Shown piece by piece: positions 9,264 through 18,339 of a stretch of 64,000 nucleotides of DNA. The DNA is from Sodalis praecaptivus. Its GTDB lineage: Bacteria > Pseudomonadota > Gammaproteobacteria > Enterobacterales > Enterobacteriaceae. Position numbers and translations under genes: made by a program. Location of the stretch: positions 1,860,001 through 1,924,000 of the forward strand of contig NZ_CP006569.1 of assembly GCF_000517425.1 (NCBI RefSeq), in the 5' to 3' direction. The first letter of the stretch is position 1; each line of letters opens with the position of its first letter. The notes under the pieces are model-generated. The model was not told the origin of the DNA and did no database searches. It saw only the letters and a program-made list of their open reading frames with translations.

Positions 9264-10031
9264 CGTTAATCCTTTTCAGTTAATCCTTTTCTAAGGAAAA
9301 GATAAATGTATACATAATAATTTCACCTTAATTTTATCAGAGTTTACGGCCGGGAGGAAATAGTGCGTCGCTCGATGGCAGCGCGAAACAGGTAATGTCC
9401 GTAAAGGGTTAACAATATAACATGATGGGCTGACCATGGGGGCGCAAGGTAAGGGCGGCCGTTTCGGCAAATCATGTCCAGAGTCATTAAAATGAGACTC
9501 TAATCATGTCGCGTGACAGACATTTATGCATCGGCTGAGCTTAGCGCGGTTTGGATTAATGCGCCGCGCCCGTGGCCGTATAGGTTAATCCAGCCGGGGC
9601 GACGCAAACGTGCGTAAAAAGATGAGAGTGAGTATTCCTACGCATCAAAGTCTCATCCTGGCACGGTTTAAACAACAAAAAGAGCCAATTTAAGCAGCCG
9701 GATTTTATCACGCTCGTGATAGGTGCTGATGCAACGTGTCAAATTCACGGTCGCAAGGCGCACTCGACGTTCCAGGTGCCGGAAATGGGCGGTAAGCGGC
9801 TTGAGCGCCTTTGGGGCGCTGAGCTTAAATCATCGATGTTAATAATGAATACGTGGTTATTCTATTGTTGTTCAGCGCAAAGGAGAACCGGCAAAGCGTT
9901 TATTTAGCGCTCACGCTTTATCCTGGGTGAAAAAAAGCTGTTTTTTTAATTCTCGAACCAACATAATAAACAGTTGAATTTAATTATTTTATAGCGTGTA
10001 GGGTAAATGATTATCATCTGGATAAAGCATT
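9264..10031. other. 770-bp gene-free region
   Basis: I see no supported gene. The longest frame (63 codons from 9716) lacks a ribosome site and family features. The DNA close to 9290-9340 and 9940-10030 is AT-rich and probably holds the promoters of the flanking genes yqjC and the cation-efflux gene. Confidence 0.5.
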
Positions 10032-10940
10032 ATGATTGCTAAGCTGCCTAAAAAACGCCTGACGCGTATCGCCTCGTTGGTGTCGCTTGGTGTGGCGTTA
10101 ACGTTGGTTTGCATCAAAGTTTGGGCATGGCTAGAAACGGGCTCCATTGCATTACTGACCTCGGCGGCGGATGGTTTAGTCGATGTATTGGCGTCAATGG
10201 TCACGCTGGTGGGGGTATATTATGCACAGCGGCCTGCGGATCGCGGCCATCGTTTCGGCCACGGTAAAGCGGAAGCCATAGCCGCGTTTGTGCAGGCAAT
10301 GCTGTTGGCGGCGGCCGGCGTCGCGCTCGGGATAGAGTCTGTCAGCCGACTCATTACCCCGCAGGCGCTTGCCGCGCAGGGATTGGGCATTATTGTGATT
10401 GTCGTCAGTACCCTCTGCGCTAGCTTGCTGGTGACCATGCAAACGCTGGTGGTGAAATACACCCAGTCGACGGCAATCGCCGCCGATCGCGCGCATTACA
10501 TCACCGATATCGCGGTGAATATTGCGGTGCTCTGCGCGCTGGTCCTCGAGCATCAGTTTGGCTGGATCAGGGCAGACGCCAGCGGTGCGCTGGCCATTTC
10601 CTGCTACATGGTTTGGAATGCTCGCGGCATGATCCGTGCCGCTATGCTGCAATTGCTTGACCGCGAGCTTGATAGCGCCGATCGCCGTCGCATTACCGCC
10701 GCGGCACTGAGTTGTCCCGGAGTGGAAGGGGTTCATGACCTGCGTACCCGCAACGGCGGAGATCGGGTATTTGTCGAGCTGCATGTAGAAGTGGATGGGC
10801 AGTTGACCGTCGATGCGGGTCACGCCATTTGCGATAATGCGGAAGCGGCAGTCAGGGCACTGTTCAGCGTAGCGGAGGTTTCCGCACATCTTGAGCCGGC
10901 CGGGATTGCGGACGAACGACTCGATGATCTTATCAAATAG
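10032..10940 (+). CDS. Cation diffusion facilitator (FieF/YiiP-like metal efflux)
   Basis: This 302-aa inner-membrane metal/proton antiporter of the CDF family exports divalent metals such as Zn or Fe(II). Six hydrophobic segments fill residues about 10-210. The metal-site residues of YiiP are kept: the D..D pair in the second segment (ADGLVD) and H..D in the fifth (HYITD). HRFGHGKAE marks the following cytoplasmic loop. A soluble C-terminal domain with HDLRTRNGG and ELHVEVDG completes the family layout. Sequence divergence from E. coli FieF is large, so it may be a paralogue rather than the orthologue. A terminator-like hairpin follows. Confidence 0.86.
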   Translation: MIAKLPKKRLTRIASLVSLGVALTLVCIKVWAWLETGSIALLTSAADGLVDVLASMVTLVGVYYAQRPADRGHRFGHGKAEAIAAFVQAMLLAAAGVALGIESVSRLITPQALAAQGLGIIVIVVSTLCASLLVTMQTLVVKYTQSTAIAADRAHYITDIAVNIAVLCALVLEHQFGWIRADASGALAISCYMVWNARGMIRAAMLQLLDRELDSADRRRITAAALSCPGVEGVHDLRTRNGGDRVFVELHVEVDGQLTVDAGHAICDNAEAAVRALFSVAEVSAHLEPAGIADERLDDLIK

Positions 10941-11371
10941 CGCCGAGGAGCACCCCTCGCGGCGGCGCTTGGCGCTCGCCGGCGGTAAAAAAAAAACACC
11001 CACCGAAAAAAACCGTGGGTGCCCAACATCACTTTCGCCATCACCGGAGCGGGATGACGTATTGAAACTATCATCTAACGGCAGTACGAACAAATGAGAA
11101 AGGCTAATTATTCGCCTTCAAATATTCATCGATATTATAGCCTTAGCCGCTAACGCAGAAATGAAGCGCATTTGCCCCGATGCAGCTTAATTTGTGACCC
11201 TGAGCGCCAGAGAAGAGCGAATTTACTGTACGCCGCCGATGGGTAAAGCCACGGTAAATATCTTGTTGGCCCGCAATGTCCCGAAATAATCCGCCGCTAT
11301 ACCCGCAAAAAGTTAGCGATACCGTGAGTTTGGGCTAAAATTATTGTATGTCTGATAAAAAGGAGTGGGTC
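10941..11371. other. Intergenic region with hairpin and possible regulator remnant
   Basis: A GC hairpin with CACCCAC and GTGGGTG arms at about 10997-11022 lies after the efflux gene, next to an A10 run, and may be a terminator. Around 11202-11290 one frame reads LSAREERIY...GKATVNILLARNV, which weakly recalls a LuxR-type DNA-binding domain but is broken by a stop. I do not call a gene. Confidence 0.4.
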
Positions 11372-11593
11372 ATGAAGAAAGTATTCTCTATGTTATCAGT
11401 GGTAATTTTTTCGGCCTTTATCGCCGGTTGCTCAAGTAACTACGCTATGCACACCAACGATGGCAGAACTATCGTCAGCGATGGCAAGCCCAAGGTCGAC
11501 GATCAGACCGGGATGATCAGTTATAAAGATGCCAACGGCACTAAACAGCAAATAGCCCGTACCGACGTGAAAGAAATGGTGGAAATCAAGTAA
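11372..11593 (+). CDS. YgdI/YgdR-family small lipoprotein (DUF903)
   Basis: This 73-aa lipoprotein has a signal peptide MKKVFSMLSVVIFSAF ending in lipobox IAGC, so Cys20 should be lipidated. The mature domain MHTNDGRTIVSDGKPKVDDQ then IARTDVKEMVEI is the DUF903 SH3-like fold seen in E. coli YgdI and YgdR. The ATG at 11372 was chosen over 11348 because GGAG precedes it at good spacing and the signal peptide starts there. It is a single-gene unit followed by a strong terminator. The family function is unknown. Confidence 0.88.
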   Translation: MKKVFSMLSVVIFSAFIAGCSSNYAMHTNDGRTIVSDGKPKVDDQTGMISYKDANGTKQQIARTDVKEMVEIK

Positions 11594-11625
11594 CACCGGG
11601 TAAAGGTCTCGCTTTTCTCTTTCAT

Positions 11626-11650
11626 CCCCGCCGCGGCGGGGCTTTTTTTT
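11626..11650 (+). terminator. Rho-independent terminator
   Basis: A 7-bp all-GC stem (CCCCGCC with GGCGGGG, 11626-11641) is followed by T8. It ends the DUF903 lipoprotein transcript. Confidence 0.88.
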
Positions 11651-11852
11651 GGCATCAACACAAAGGGGCCAGTGTTAATCCCTATGGCGCGCAGGTCGCT
11701 CGCCGCCCTAAAAGAGTGTTCAGTCAAATTGCAATAAAATATGACCGAACGGTTAGGAATGCGTAATCACCGACTAAAAATGCGTAAAACGCCTTGCGTA
11801 ACCGGACGATTAGCGCTTTTATTACTGTATTAATAGGGTAGATAGGTGCGAT

Positions 11853-12266
11853 ATGAGAAAATTACTGGTACTGCTGTTATCCGCCAGCCTGGTGGCGCCG
11901 GCGGCGGTGCTTGCCGGCCCTGGCGGTTACCATGGTGGCCCCGGTTTTGGCGGCCCTGGTTGGCATGGCGGTCCGGGGCCCGGGCGCGGAGCTCGCTTTC
12001 CCTTCCTGCCTGGCGCGGCGGAAACCGTGCTAATTGCCGGTTTGACCTATTATGTGCTCAACGGGATCTATTACCAGCGGCAAAACGATCAGTATGTGGT
12101 GGTCCAGCCGCCTCCCGCGCCACCAACCTATGTGGTGGCCGGTAACAATAGCAATATGACCGTGGTGGATATGAATGGCGAACGCTTTTACGTCAACCAA
12201 GGTCACTATTATCGGCGAACAATTAATGGCGATTATCTGGAAGTCCCTCGCCCTCCGGGCTTGTGA
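11853..12266 (+). CDS. Secreted Gly/Pro-rich DUF6515-like envelope protein
   Basis: This 137-aa protein has a signal peptide of about 21 residues ending VLAGPGG. A Gly/His/Pro-rich stretch with repeated GGPG units follows (residues about 22-48), then a hydrophobic segment (VLIAGLTYYVLNGIYY) and a C-terminal module ending DMNGERFYVNQGHYYRR...YLEVPRPPGL. This layout is typical of DUF6515-type small envelope proteins. A terminator follows directly. The function is unknown. The family name is from recalled motif likeness, so it is moderately secure. Confidence 0.75.
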   Translation: MRKLLVLLLSASLVAPAAVLAGPGGYHGGPGFGGPGWHGGPGPGRGARFPFLPGAAETVLIAGLTYYVLNGIYYQRQNDQYVVVQPPPAPPTYVVAGNNSNMTVVDMNGERFYVNQGHYYRRTINGDYLEVPRPPGL

Positions 12267-12284
12267 TCTTCTCGCCATCTCGCT

Positions 12285-12309
12285 AAGGCCTGCCGCGGCA
12301 GGCCTTTTT
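12285..12309 (+). terminator. Rho-independent terminator
   Basis: A perfect 10-bp stem (AAGGCCTGCC with its complement, 12285-12306) has a 2-nt loop and is followed by a short T run. It lies 19 bp after the stop of the Gly-rich protein gene. Confidence 0.88.
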
Positions 12310-12448
12310 GCTGCCCGTCTTACGGCGCCTTAAACATTTTGTTACCCGCCTGGCGCCGCCCTGAATATGCATTAAAATTACATAATAATTAAGAAGGGCA
12401 TTAACCCCGAACTAACGCCTGTGCGTAACGGGGTATCTGGGAGGTCAG

Positions 12449-12715
12449 GTGAGGACATATAAAAAGTCTCGCCGTGAACGCTGGTTGAAAACCCGGCAAA
12501 AGGGGTTTCTTCACTATATCTTGGTTCGCAGCCTGTTGGGCTGGGGCGTGACCAGCGCGGTAGTGTTGTTGTTACTGGTTTATTGGCTATTTGATACGCC
12601 GGTGATTAATTTTGCCGGGCTGCTTACTTTTATTGTCTATGTCCTTATCAGCGTACTGCGCGGTTGCATTAAATGGGTCATGATGGAAAAAGAGCTGAAG
12701 TCAGGAACGAAGTGA
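12449..12715 (+). CDS. Small two-helix membrane protein, unknown
   Basis: This 88-aa protein has a very basic N terminus (KKSRRERWLKTRQK) and two hydrophobic segments (about residues 31-50 and 53-70), then a charged tail. It starts at GTG with GGGAGG close upstream. No family is recognised. The basic N terminus and positive-inside pattern suggest an inner-membrane protein with both ends in the cytoplasm. It is followed by pepT on the same strand, 130 bp away. Confidence 0.6.
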   Translation: MRTYKKSRRERWLKTRQKGFLHYILVRSLLGWGVTSAVVLLLLVYWLFDTPVINFAGLLTFIVYVLISVLRGCIKWVMMEKELKSGTK

Positions 12716-12845
12716 TCTGGGTATGCCTCCATGACGGCTCGCCGGGACAAAGGGTGGTTCCCGCAGGCAAAACCGATTATTATTCTTGCCGGCGTTGAGA
12801 AACGCCCCCACACCGGTGCCAGTCGCTATCCCCAAGGATGCCTTC

Positions 12846-14081
12846 ATGTCTGATGCGATCGAAAGTCAGTTGATACAACGTTTTTTTCGCTACTTGGCGG
12901 TCACGTCGCAAAGTGATGCGACGTCCAGTCGGCTGCCCAGTACGCCAGGGCAACAGCAACTTGCCGACATGCTGGCGCAAGAATTATTTGCCCTCGGTCT
13001 GGATGACATCCTGGTTGACCAGCAGGCCACCGTCACCGCGGTCAAGCGCGGTAACTGCCCTGGCGCGCCGCGTATCGGTTTTATCGCGCATCTGGACACG
13101 GTGGATGTGGGGTTGTCGCCGGACATTCATCCTCAGCGGCTGCATTTCGCCGGTGAGGATCTATGCCTCAATCCGCGTCAGGATATCTGGATGCGGGTGG
13201 CGCAACATCCAGAGATCTTGCCTTATGCCGGCCAGGATATTCTATTCAGCGACGGCACCAGCGTGCTCGGCGCGGATAACAAAGCCGCTATCAGCGTCAT
13301 TATGACCCTGTTGGCAACGCTTACGCCCACCACGCTCCATGGCGATATTGTCATCGCGTTTGTTCCCGATGAGGAGATCGGTCTGCGCGGCGCCAAAGCG
13401 CTGGATCTTGCTCGGTTTGCGGTCGATTTTGCCTACACCATCGATTGCTGTGAACAGGGCGAGGTGGTTTATGAAAACTTTAATGCCGCCGCCGCCACGG
13501 TTGTTTTCACCGGCGTTACCGCGCATCCTATGGCGGCCAAAGGCGTGATGGTCAATCCTATCCTGATGGCTCATGACTTTATCGGCTGCTTCGATCGCGC
13601 GCAGACGCCCGAAACTACGGCGTTGCGGGAGGGCTATTTTTGGGTCAACGCCATGAGCGCCAATGCACATCAGGCGACGCTAACGGTGGCGGTGCGTGAT
13701 TTTGATCGGCAAGCTTTTAACGATCGAAAGCAACAGGTCCACGCCGCGGCGGCTGAAATAGGCCGACGCTATCCTAGCGGCGACATTGCGATAACCATGA
13801 GCGATATCTATAGCAATATCAGCAATGCGCTTGGGGAAGATCGGCGCGCCATTGATTTACTGCTAAACGCGCTGGATACGCTGGCGATCGCGCCCAAAAT
13901 TATCCCCATGCGGGGCGGCACCGACGGTGCGGCGCTGTCCGCCAAAGGGTTATTCACGCCTAACTATTTCACCGGCGCCCACAATTTTCACTCACGCTTC
14001 GAGTTTTTACCCGTCAGCGCCTTTGTTAACAGTTATGCGCTGACCCGACAAATTTGTCTGCTTGCCGCCGCGGCAGGTTAA
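12846..14081 (+). CDS. pepT: Peptidase T-like tripeptide aminopeptidase
   Basis: This 411-aa cytoplasmic zinc exopeptidase of family M20B removes the N-terminal residue of tripeptides. The metal and catalytic motifs are present: AHLDTVD (H82, D84), GADNKAA (D144), PDEEIG (E176/E177) and the C-terminal GAHNFHSRFE. The start at 12846 begins MSDAIESQL, with AAGGA before it; an earlier ATG at 12786 would add 20 unrelated residues. It resembles the PepT group, although it is divergent from the E. coli protein (408 aa). It could be a PepT-like paralogue. An exporter gene follows. Confidence 0.85.
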   Translation: MSDAIESQLIQRFFRYLAVTSQSDATSSRLPSTPGQQQLADMLAQELFALGLDDILVDQQATVTAVKRGNCPGAPRIGFIAHLDTVDVGLSPDIHPQRLHFAGEDLCLNPRQDIWMRVAQHPEILPYAGQDILFSDGTSVLGADNKAAISVIMTLLATLTPTTLHGDIVIAFVPDEEIGLRGAKALDLARFAVDFAYTIDCCEQGEVVYENFNAAAATVVFTGVTAHPMAAKGVMVNPILMAHDFIGCFDRAQTPETTALREGYFWVNAMSANAHQATLTVAVRDFDRQAFNDRKQQVHAAAAEIGRRYPSGDIAITMSDIYSNISNALGEDRRAIDLLLNALDTLAIAPKIIPMRGGTDGAALSAKGLFTPNYFTGAHNFHSRFEFLPVSAFVNSYALTRQICLLAAAAG

Positions 14082-14157
14082 CCGGTGGTTGGACAGCCGC
14101 CGGGATATCTCCGGCGGCGGCGTTGTCCAACAGGGAAAAGAGGAAACCCGTCCTATC

Positions 14158-15051
14158 ATGCCAATGGTTTATTCGCGTAATGGCGCCACGCTGTTAGGCG
14201 GCGCGGCGATTTTACTTTGGAGCACCAGCGTCGCGCTGATGCGCGATATCAGTGAAACGTTAGGGGCAGCGGGTGGAGCCGCGATGCTGTATAGCGTGAG
14301 TACGGTGTTTTTATTATTACTGCTTGGCTGGCCGAAATTGCGCGGTTGTTCCCGCGGCTATTTGTGCTGGGGCGGGTTGCTGTTTGTTGTTTATGAAATC
14401 TGTCTGGCGCTGTCCCTGGGCTATGCCAGCGACCGTAGCCAAGCCATCGAATTGGGCATGATAAACTACCTCTGGCCCTGTTTGACCGTGATGCTGGCGA
14501 TTGTGATGAACGGCCAACGCGCGGGACCTGCGGTCTATGCCGGGTTATTCCTGTCGCTTTTCGGCATCGGCTGGTTAATGTGCGGTGACGGCACTTGGAC
14601 GCCGCGCCATATGCTGCACAATATCAGACAAAATCCCCTCAGTTATACTCTGGCGTTCAGTGGGGCGATCGTTTGGGCACTCTATTGTAACGTTACACGA
14701 AAGTACGCCGGCGGCAAGAATGGCGTGGCGATGTTCTTTTTGGCCACCTCTTTGCTGCTGTGGCTAAAATATGGACTCAGCCAAGACGCGACAATGCTAT
14801 TCACCAGTCGGATCATTCTGCAACTTCTGGTGACCGGCGCCATCATGGGAACGGCTTACGCGGCGTGGAACATCGGTATTATTCAAGGCAATATGACGCT
14901 TTTAGCCACCGCCTCCTATTTTACCCCCGTGCTCTCGGCGGCGTTCGCCAGCCTGTGGCTGGGTGTCGCGTTAACCCCGGCTTTTTGGCAGGGCGTGGTG
15001 ATGGTCTGCGCGGGATCGCTTATTTGTTGGTGGTTTACCCGACGAGCCTGA
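14158..15051 (+). CDS. yddG: Aromatic amino acid exporter YddG-like (DMT/EamA)
   Basis: This 297-aa inner-membrane protein of the drug/metabolite transporter superfamily has about ten hydrophobic segments forming two EamA repeats. The blocks GGAAILLWSTSVALMR, ELGMINYLWPCLTVMLAI and ATASYFTPVLSAAFASLWLG match YddG, which exports aromatic amino acids. The start is set at MPMVYSR. The frame is open back to 14062, but those residues do not belong to the family, and an AGAGGAAA site lies in front of 14158. It follows pepT by 76 bp and may share its transcript. Confidence 0.85.
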   Translation: MPMVYSRNGATLLGGAAILLWSTSVALMRDISETLGAAGGAAMLYSVSTVFLLLLLGWPKLRGCSRGYLCWGGLLFVVYEICLALSLGYASDRSQAIELGMINYLWPCLTVMLAIVMNGQRAGPAVYAGLFLSLFGIGWLMCGDGTWTPRHMLHNIRQNPLSYTLAFSGAIVWALYCNVTRKYAGGKNGVAMFFLATSLLLWLKYGLSQDATMLFTSRIILQLLVTGAIMGTAYAAWNIGIIQGNMTLLATASYFTPVLSAAFASLWLGVALTPAFWQGVVMVCAGSLICWWFTRRA

Positions 15052-15348
15052 TGAGTCCGGCAAAACGGGGTGGGGTAAGCGCCGCATGCCTGCTATTCCG
15101 TTTTCGGCGGATGAGGCGTCTCATCGCGGCGCGATTCTGGCGATAAGTTAATGATTAAAGGTTAATTATCGTCTAATCAATCGCATAGGACATTTACCGC
15201 CATCCCCGGCGTTTGGCCTTCTGGCGAAAGAGTGCACGGCTGACTACGCTTTCACCATTGATGACGCGATAGAACGCATTGTCAATATCAAAGCACAACA
15301 CGGGTTGTTGCTAATGACACAATGTCATGTCCATCAATGGAGGCTATT
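15052..15348. other. Intergenic region before the KGG protein gene
   Basis: A frame at about 15217-15320 reads GLLAKECTADYAFTIDDAIE and continues without a start codon or ribosome site, so it may be a gene remnant. Nothing else is supported. Confidence 0.35.
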
Positions 15349-15513
15349 ATGGCTGAACATCGCAGCGGTTCCGGAAATTTTGCTGAAGATAAACAAAAAG
15401 CGTCTGAAGCGGGTAAAAAAGGGGGGCAACATAGCGGTAGCGGCGGCTTCAAAAATGACCCGCAAAAAGCCTCGGAAGCAGGAAAAAAAGGCGGCATGCA
15501 TAAAGGGAAATAA
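15349..15513 (+). CDS. KGG-repeat stress protein (YciG/YmdF family)
   Basis: This 54-aa, very hydrophilic protein has two copies of the stress-induced repeat (KASEAGKKGGQHSG and KASEAGKKGGMHKG), each after a short NFAEDKQ or FKNDPQ lead. This is the con-10/KGG family of E. coli YciG and YmdF, which are small general-stress proteins often under sigma S. The start is at MAEHRSG, with GGAGG 5 bases upstream. In E. coli yciG precedes yciF and yciE; these are absent here. The molecular role is unknown. Confidence 0.9.
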   Translation: MAEHRSGSGNFAEDKQKASEAGKKGGQHSGSGGFKNDPQKASEAGKKGGMHKGK

Positions 15514-15667
15514 TGCCGCCCATCCCGGCGGACTGCGCCGAGTTTCCACAGGCAATAACACCGCCAGCAACGTCTGGCGGTGACACATTTTCACTCTTCT
15601 CTCCGCGGTTTAGGGCGTCACGTCGATGGCATCGCGTTATAGGAAATTCTGACAATCAGGAGTAGAT

Positions 15668-15829
15668 ATGGATTTCGTCAAAGTCATTTTCGCTATTATC
15701 TTACCGCCGGTCGGCGTTTTCATGGAAGTGGGATTGCGCGGCGCTTTCTGGCTCAATATTTTACTGACTTTGCTGGGCTATATTCCCGGTATAGTCCATG
15801 CGGTGTGGGTCATCGCCAGCCGCCGCTGA
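15668..15829 (+). CDS. Pmp3/YqaE-family membrane peptide
   Basis: This 53-aa protein has two hydrophobic helices and matches the PMP3/YqaE (UPF0057) family. It begins MDFVKVIFAIILPPVGVFME, keeps the GLRGAFWLNILLTLLGYIPG core and ends HAVWVIASRR. Family members sit in the inner membrane and are linked to membrane potential and salt stress. CAGGAG lies 8-9 bases upstream of the ATG. The KGG stress gene lies just before it, so this looks like a small stress cluster. Confidence 0.92.
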   Translation: MDFVKVIFAIILPPVGVFMEVGLRGAFWLNILLTLLGYIPGIVHAVWVIASRR

Positions 15830-16172
15830 TTACGCCTTAACCCGTCTTGAAAGCGTCTTGGCATCCCCGTCGTCTGTCGCACTTGATAACCTCCAGCGGT
15901 TCGCGCGCCACTATTGTCTATACTCATCCTAATCAGGCGCTAACCAGACAGGTACGCGCAACGCCGGCCCAGAGCGGCGGGGACTTTATTTGTCGGTGCA
16001 AACCGGCCTATGATTGGACTTAGCCTTAGGCGCTGTGGAGCCCGACGAAGACCCTATCGGACCGTTGCTGCCGACGCTGCCGGTGAAAGACCGCGATCGG
16101 TCGTTTTCACCCTCGACCGTGGAGCAAGCCATCGTAGTTTGGCTGTTTATTTGTCACGCAAGGGAAATCATT
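15830..16172. other. Intergenic region with sigma-S-like -10 element
   Basis: No gene is supported. CTATACT at 15918-15924 matches the extended -10 sequence favoured by RpoS and could drive the IraP-like gene about 250 bp downstream or an unseen transcript. The rest of the stretch is unremarkable. Confidence 0.35.
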
Positions 16173-16472
16173 ATGGCGAACGATCCCCACTATCAGGTCC
16201 TGCTGGACCGTATTGAAGCGCTCGAGGCGCGGGAACGTCAACTTACGGTGACGTCTCATGCCTATCAGGTGGTGTTGACCACCATCTTGGGTAATCTTGA
16301 TGTCCAAACCCGCGATCGGATCATTACCATGGTGGATGAAGCACATGAAATCGCCTATTCCCAAGCGGTAAACCGCAGCGACCGGCACCTTTCGGAGGTC
16401 ATCAAAGGCGCGGATGAGGTAGTACAACGCATGTTCAATTATGCTCAGGGCAATCCGCATTCAGGGCTCTGA
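16173..16472 (+). CDS. Small coiled protein, possibly IraP-like anti-adaptor
   Basis: This 99-aa, mostly helical cytoplasmic protein begins MANDPHYQVLLDRIEALEAR and contains QVVLTTILGNLDVQTRDRII. The coiled N terminus, the segment ALE...TILGNL...RII..VDEA and the length recall IraP, which blocks RssB and so stabilises sigma S. The likeness is weak and only from pattern. The start at 16173 was chosen because AAGGGA precedes it; the open frame runs back to 16014 but has no site there. It could equally be an unrelated small protein. Confidence 0.55.
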   Translation: MANDPHYQVLLDRIEALEARERQLTVTSHAYQVVLTTILGNLDVQTRDRIITMVDEAHEIAYSQAVNRSDRHLSEVIKGADEVVQRMFNYAQGNPHSGL

Positions 16473-16786
16473 GGTTCGTGGCGTTAATCCCTTTGACGCT
16501 GGCTACCCGGCGCACGGCTTCAGGCTAAAACACGCGGGGCTAAAGACGCCTTTATCCCGCCAAGTCGCCCCCGCTCGGGCATTCCTGCTGCCCGAAGCGC
16601 GTGTATAGGGCCGGGAGCGCTGCCGCGCGCCGCAGCCGGTCTGTCAATATTACCGACTTCTTATGCACTCAGGTCATGGCTTTTGCGCGTTGACTCAGGC
16701 AGCATATTGACCGTTTTTGCCGCCGGGTGAGTTTTCAGGCCGATGAGCGGCGTTGGGCGGCAATATTGGCCATTTAAGGATAGGTT
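16473..16786. other. Gene-free stretch before apbE
   Basis: No supported gene or clear structure. The DNA is GC-rich until about 16680. The ribosome site of apbE (AAGGA) is at its end. Confidence 0.4.
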
Positions 16787-17836
16787 ATGACCAGATTTTC
16801 AGGGGTAGTGATGGCAACGTTAATGTTGCTCTGGGGATGCGACCGCGCGCCCACGATAGACCAGGCACAGCCCTGGCGTGCCGAAGGAAAAACCATGGGC
16901 ACCTATTATCGCGTGCTGGTGGCGAACCCGCCCGCCGCGGCCTTGCCAGGTCTCAACGCAGCGATAGAACGGCAGTTGGCACAAGATAATCGTCAAATCT
17001 CGACCTGGCAAGATGACACAATTTTGTCTCGTTTTAACCGCTATCGGGGAACCGAGCCGCAGCCCATTACCGCGGGCATGGCGGATATTGTCTCCACCGC
17101 GCTGCGTATTGGCGCGAAAACCGGCGGCGCGATGGATATTACCATAGGGCCATTGGTCAACCTCTGGGGGTTTGGTCCAGAGAAACAGCCGTCAATCACC
17201 CCTGACGCCCGGCAAATCGAAAACGCGCGCGCGCGCGTTGGTTTGGAACATTTGCGGCTTATCGAAACCGACAAGGGACAGTGGCTGCAAAAAACGCTGC
17301 CAGACCTGTACGTCGATCTTTCCACCGTGGGCGAGGGGTATGCGACTGATCATCTGGCCGCCTTGCTGGAGCAGCGCGGTATTACCCGTTATCTGGTGTC
17401 GGTGGGGGGGGCGGTGTTGACCCGCGGTTTGTCGCCCAGCCAACAGCCCTGGCGGGTGGCCATACAGCACCCCACCGATGAAGCCGTGGCGGCGGAAGCC
17501 ATCGTGGATTTGCAGGGACACGGCATCAGCACCTCTGGCAGTTATCGTAACTATTATGAGCTTAACGGCAAGCGCATCAGCCACATCATTGATCCCGTGA
17601 CCGGCAGGCCGATAGATCACAAACTGGTGTCGGCGACGGTTATCGCCACCACGGCGCTGGAGGCGGACGGTTGGGATACCGGTTTAATGGTGCTTGGTAC
17701 GGAAAAAGCCAAACAGCTGGCGTTGCGCGAAGGGTTGGCGGTGTTTTTGATTACCAAAAGCGACAACGGATTCACCACATGGATGTCGCCGCAATTTTCC
17801 TCTTTTATTATCTCGCGTAATGATAACGATGCCTAA
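16787..17836 (+). CDS. apbE: FAD:protein FMN transferase ApbE (lipoprotein)
   Basis: ApbE links FMN covalently to a Thr of flavoproteins such as NqrB/NqrC/RnfG, using FAD and Mg. The 349-aa protein has a lipoprotein signal ending LWGC (Cys18), so it is anchored on the periplasmic side. The family motifs are GTYYRVLV, DLSTVGEGYATD (residues about 178-189), VSVGGAVLTRG and the C-terminal HIIDPVTGRPI. AAGGA precedes the ATG. A 9-bp perfect hairpin at 17907-17928 follows the gene. It is intact compared with E. coli ApbE (351 aa). Confidence 0.93.
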   Translation: MTRFSGVVMATLMLLWGCDRAPTIDQAQPWRAEGKTMGTYYRVLVANPPAAALPGLNAAIERQLAQDNRQISTWQDDTILSRFNRYRGTEPQPITAGMADIVSTALRIGAKTGGAMDITIGPLVNLWGFGPEKQPSITPDARQIENARARVGLEHLRLIETDKGQWLQKTLPDLYVDLSTVGEGYATDHLAALLEQRGITRYLVSVGGAVLTRGLSPSQQPWRVAIQHPTDEAVAAEAIVDLQGHGISTSGSYRNYYELNGKRISHIIDPVTGRPIDHKLVSATVIATTALEADGWDTGLMVLGTEKAKQLALREGLAVFLITKSDNGFTTWMSPQFSSFIISRNDNDA

Positions 17837-17906
17837 CCTCGTCGCGGTAGGTGCGGTAGGTCACGATAGGGATGCGACACCTGGCCTTGACAATAGCCTT
17901 GCGCTC

Positions 17907-17928
17907 GGTAAGCCTTAACAGGCTTACC
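17907..17928. repeat. Perfect inverted repeat between apbE and DUF305 gene
   Basis: A 9-bp perfect stem (GGTAAGCCT with AGGCTTACC) has a TAAC loop. There is no T run, so it may be a transcript-end or mRNA-stability hairpin rather than a classic terminator. Confidence 0.6.
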
Positions 17929-17958
17929 CCTTAGGAAATGACACGTAAGGAAAATAGT

Positions 17959-18339
17959 ATGCGTAAATTGCCTTTCTTCCCACTGCTAATGTTGATGATC
18001 CCCTTACTGGCCGGTGCCGCCGATACGCACCATGAGATGGCCGGGATGAATGAAGAAAATAACTCGGGAACGCTTTCCGCCGCCAGTAAAGCCTACCTGG
18101 ATTCAATGAAAAACATGCATCAACAGATGGATGCCGGCGTTAGAGCCGACGATCCGGACGTGGCTTTCGCCCAAGGGATGATCCCGCACCACGAGGGGGC
18201 TATCCATATGGCTGAAGTGGAGCTCAAATACGGCAAAGATCCGGCGATGCGTAAGCTGGCTGAAAATGTCATCAGCGCGCAGAAGGCGGAAATTGCGACC
18301 ATGCAACAGTGGTTAGCGGCGCACGGTCAGAAAAAATAG
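17959..18339 (+). CDS. DUF305 periplasmic protein (CopM-like metal handling)
   Basis: This 126-aa secreted protein has a signal peptide of about 20 residues (MRKLPFFPLLMLMIPLLAGA). His/Met-rich HHEMAGM follows, then the DUF305 core with MIPHHEGAIHMAEVELKYGKD (at about residues 74-94) and a closing helix EIATMQQWL. The ferritin-like family includes copper-binding CopM-type proteins of the periplasm, so a copper or silver role is likely but inferred. The start at 17959 has AAGGA before it; an ATG at 17938 would lie outside the signal peptide. It is a single gene. Confidence 0.85.
   Translation: MRKLPFFPLLMLMIPLLAGAADTHHEMAGMNEENNSGTLSAASKAYLDSMKNMHQQMDAGVRADDPDVAFAQGMIPHHEGAIHMAEVELKYGKDPAMRKLAENVISAQKAEIATMQQWLAAHGQKK

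Noticed and set aside
11202..11290. Possible LuxR-type DNA-binding remnant
   Set aside because: Only a few residues fit (LSARE...), and a stop interrupts it; chance is likely.
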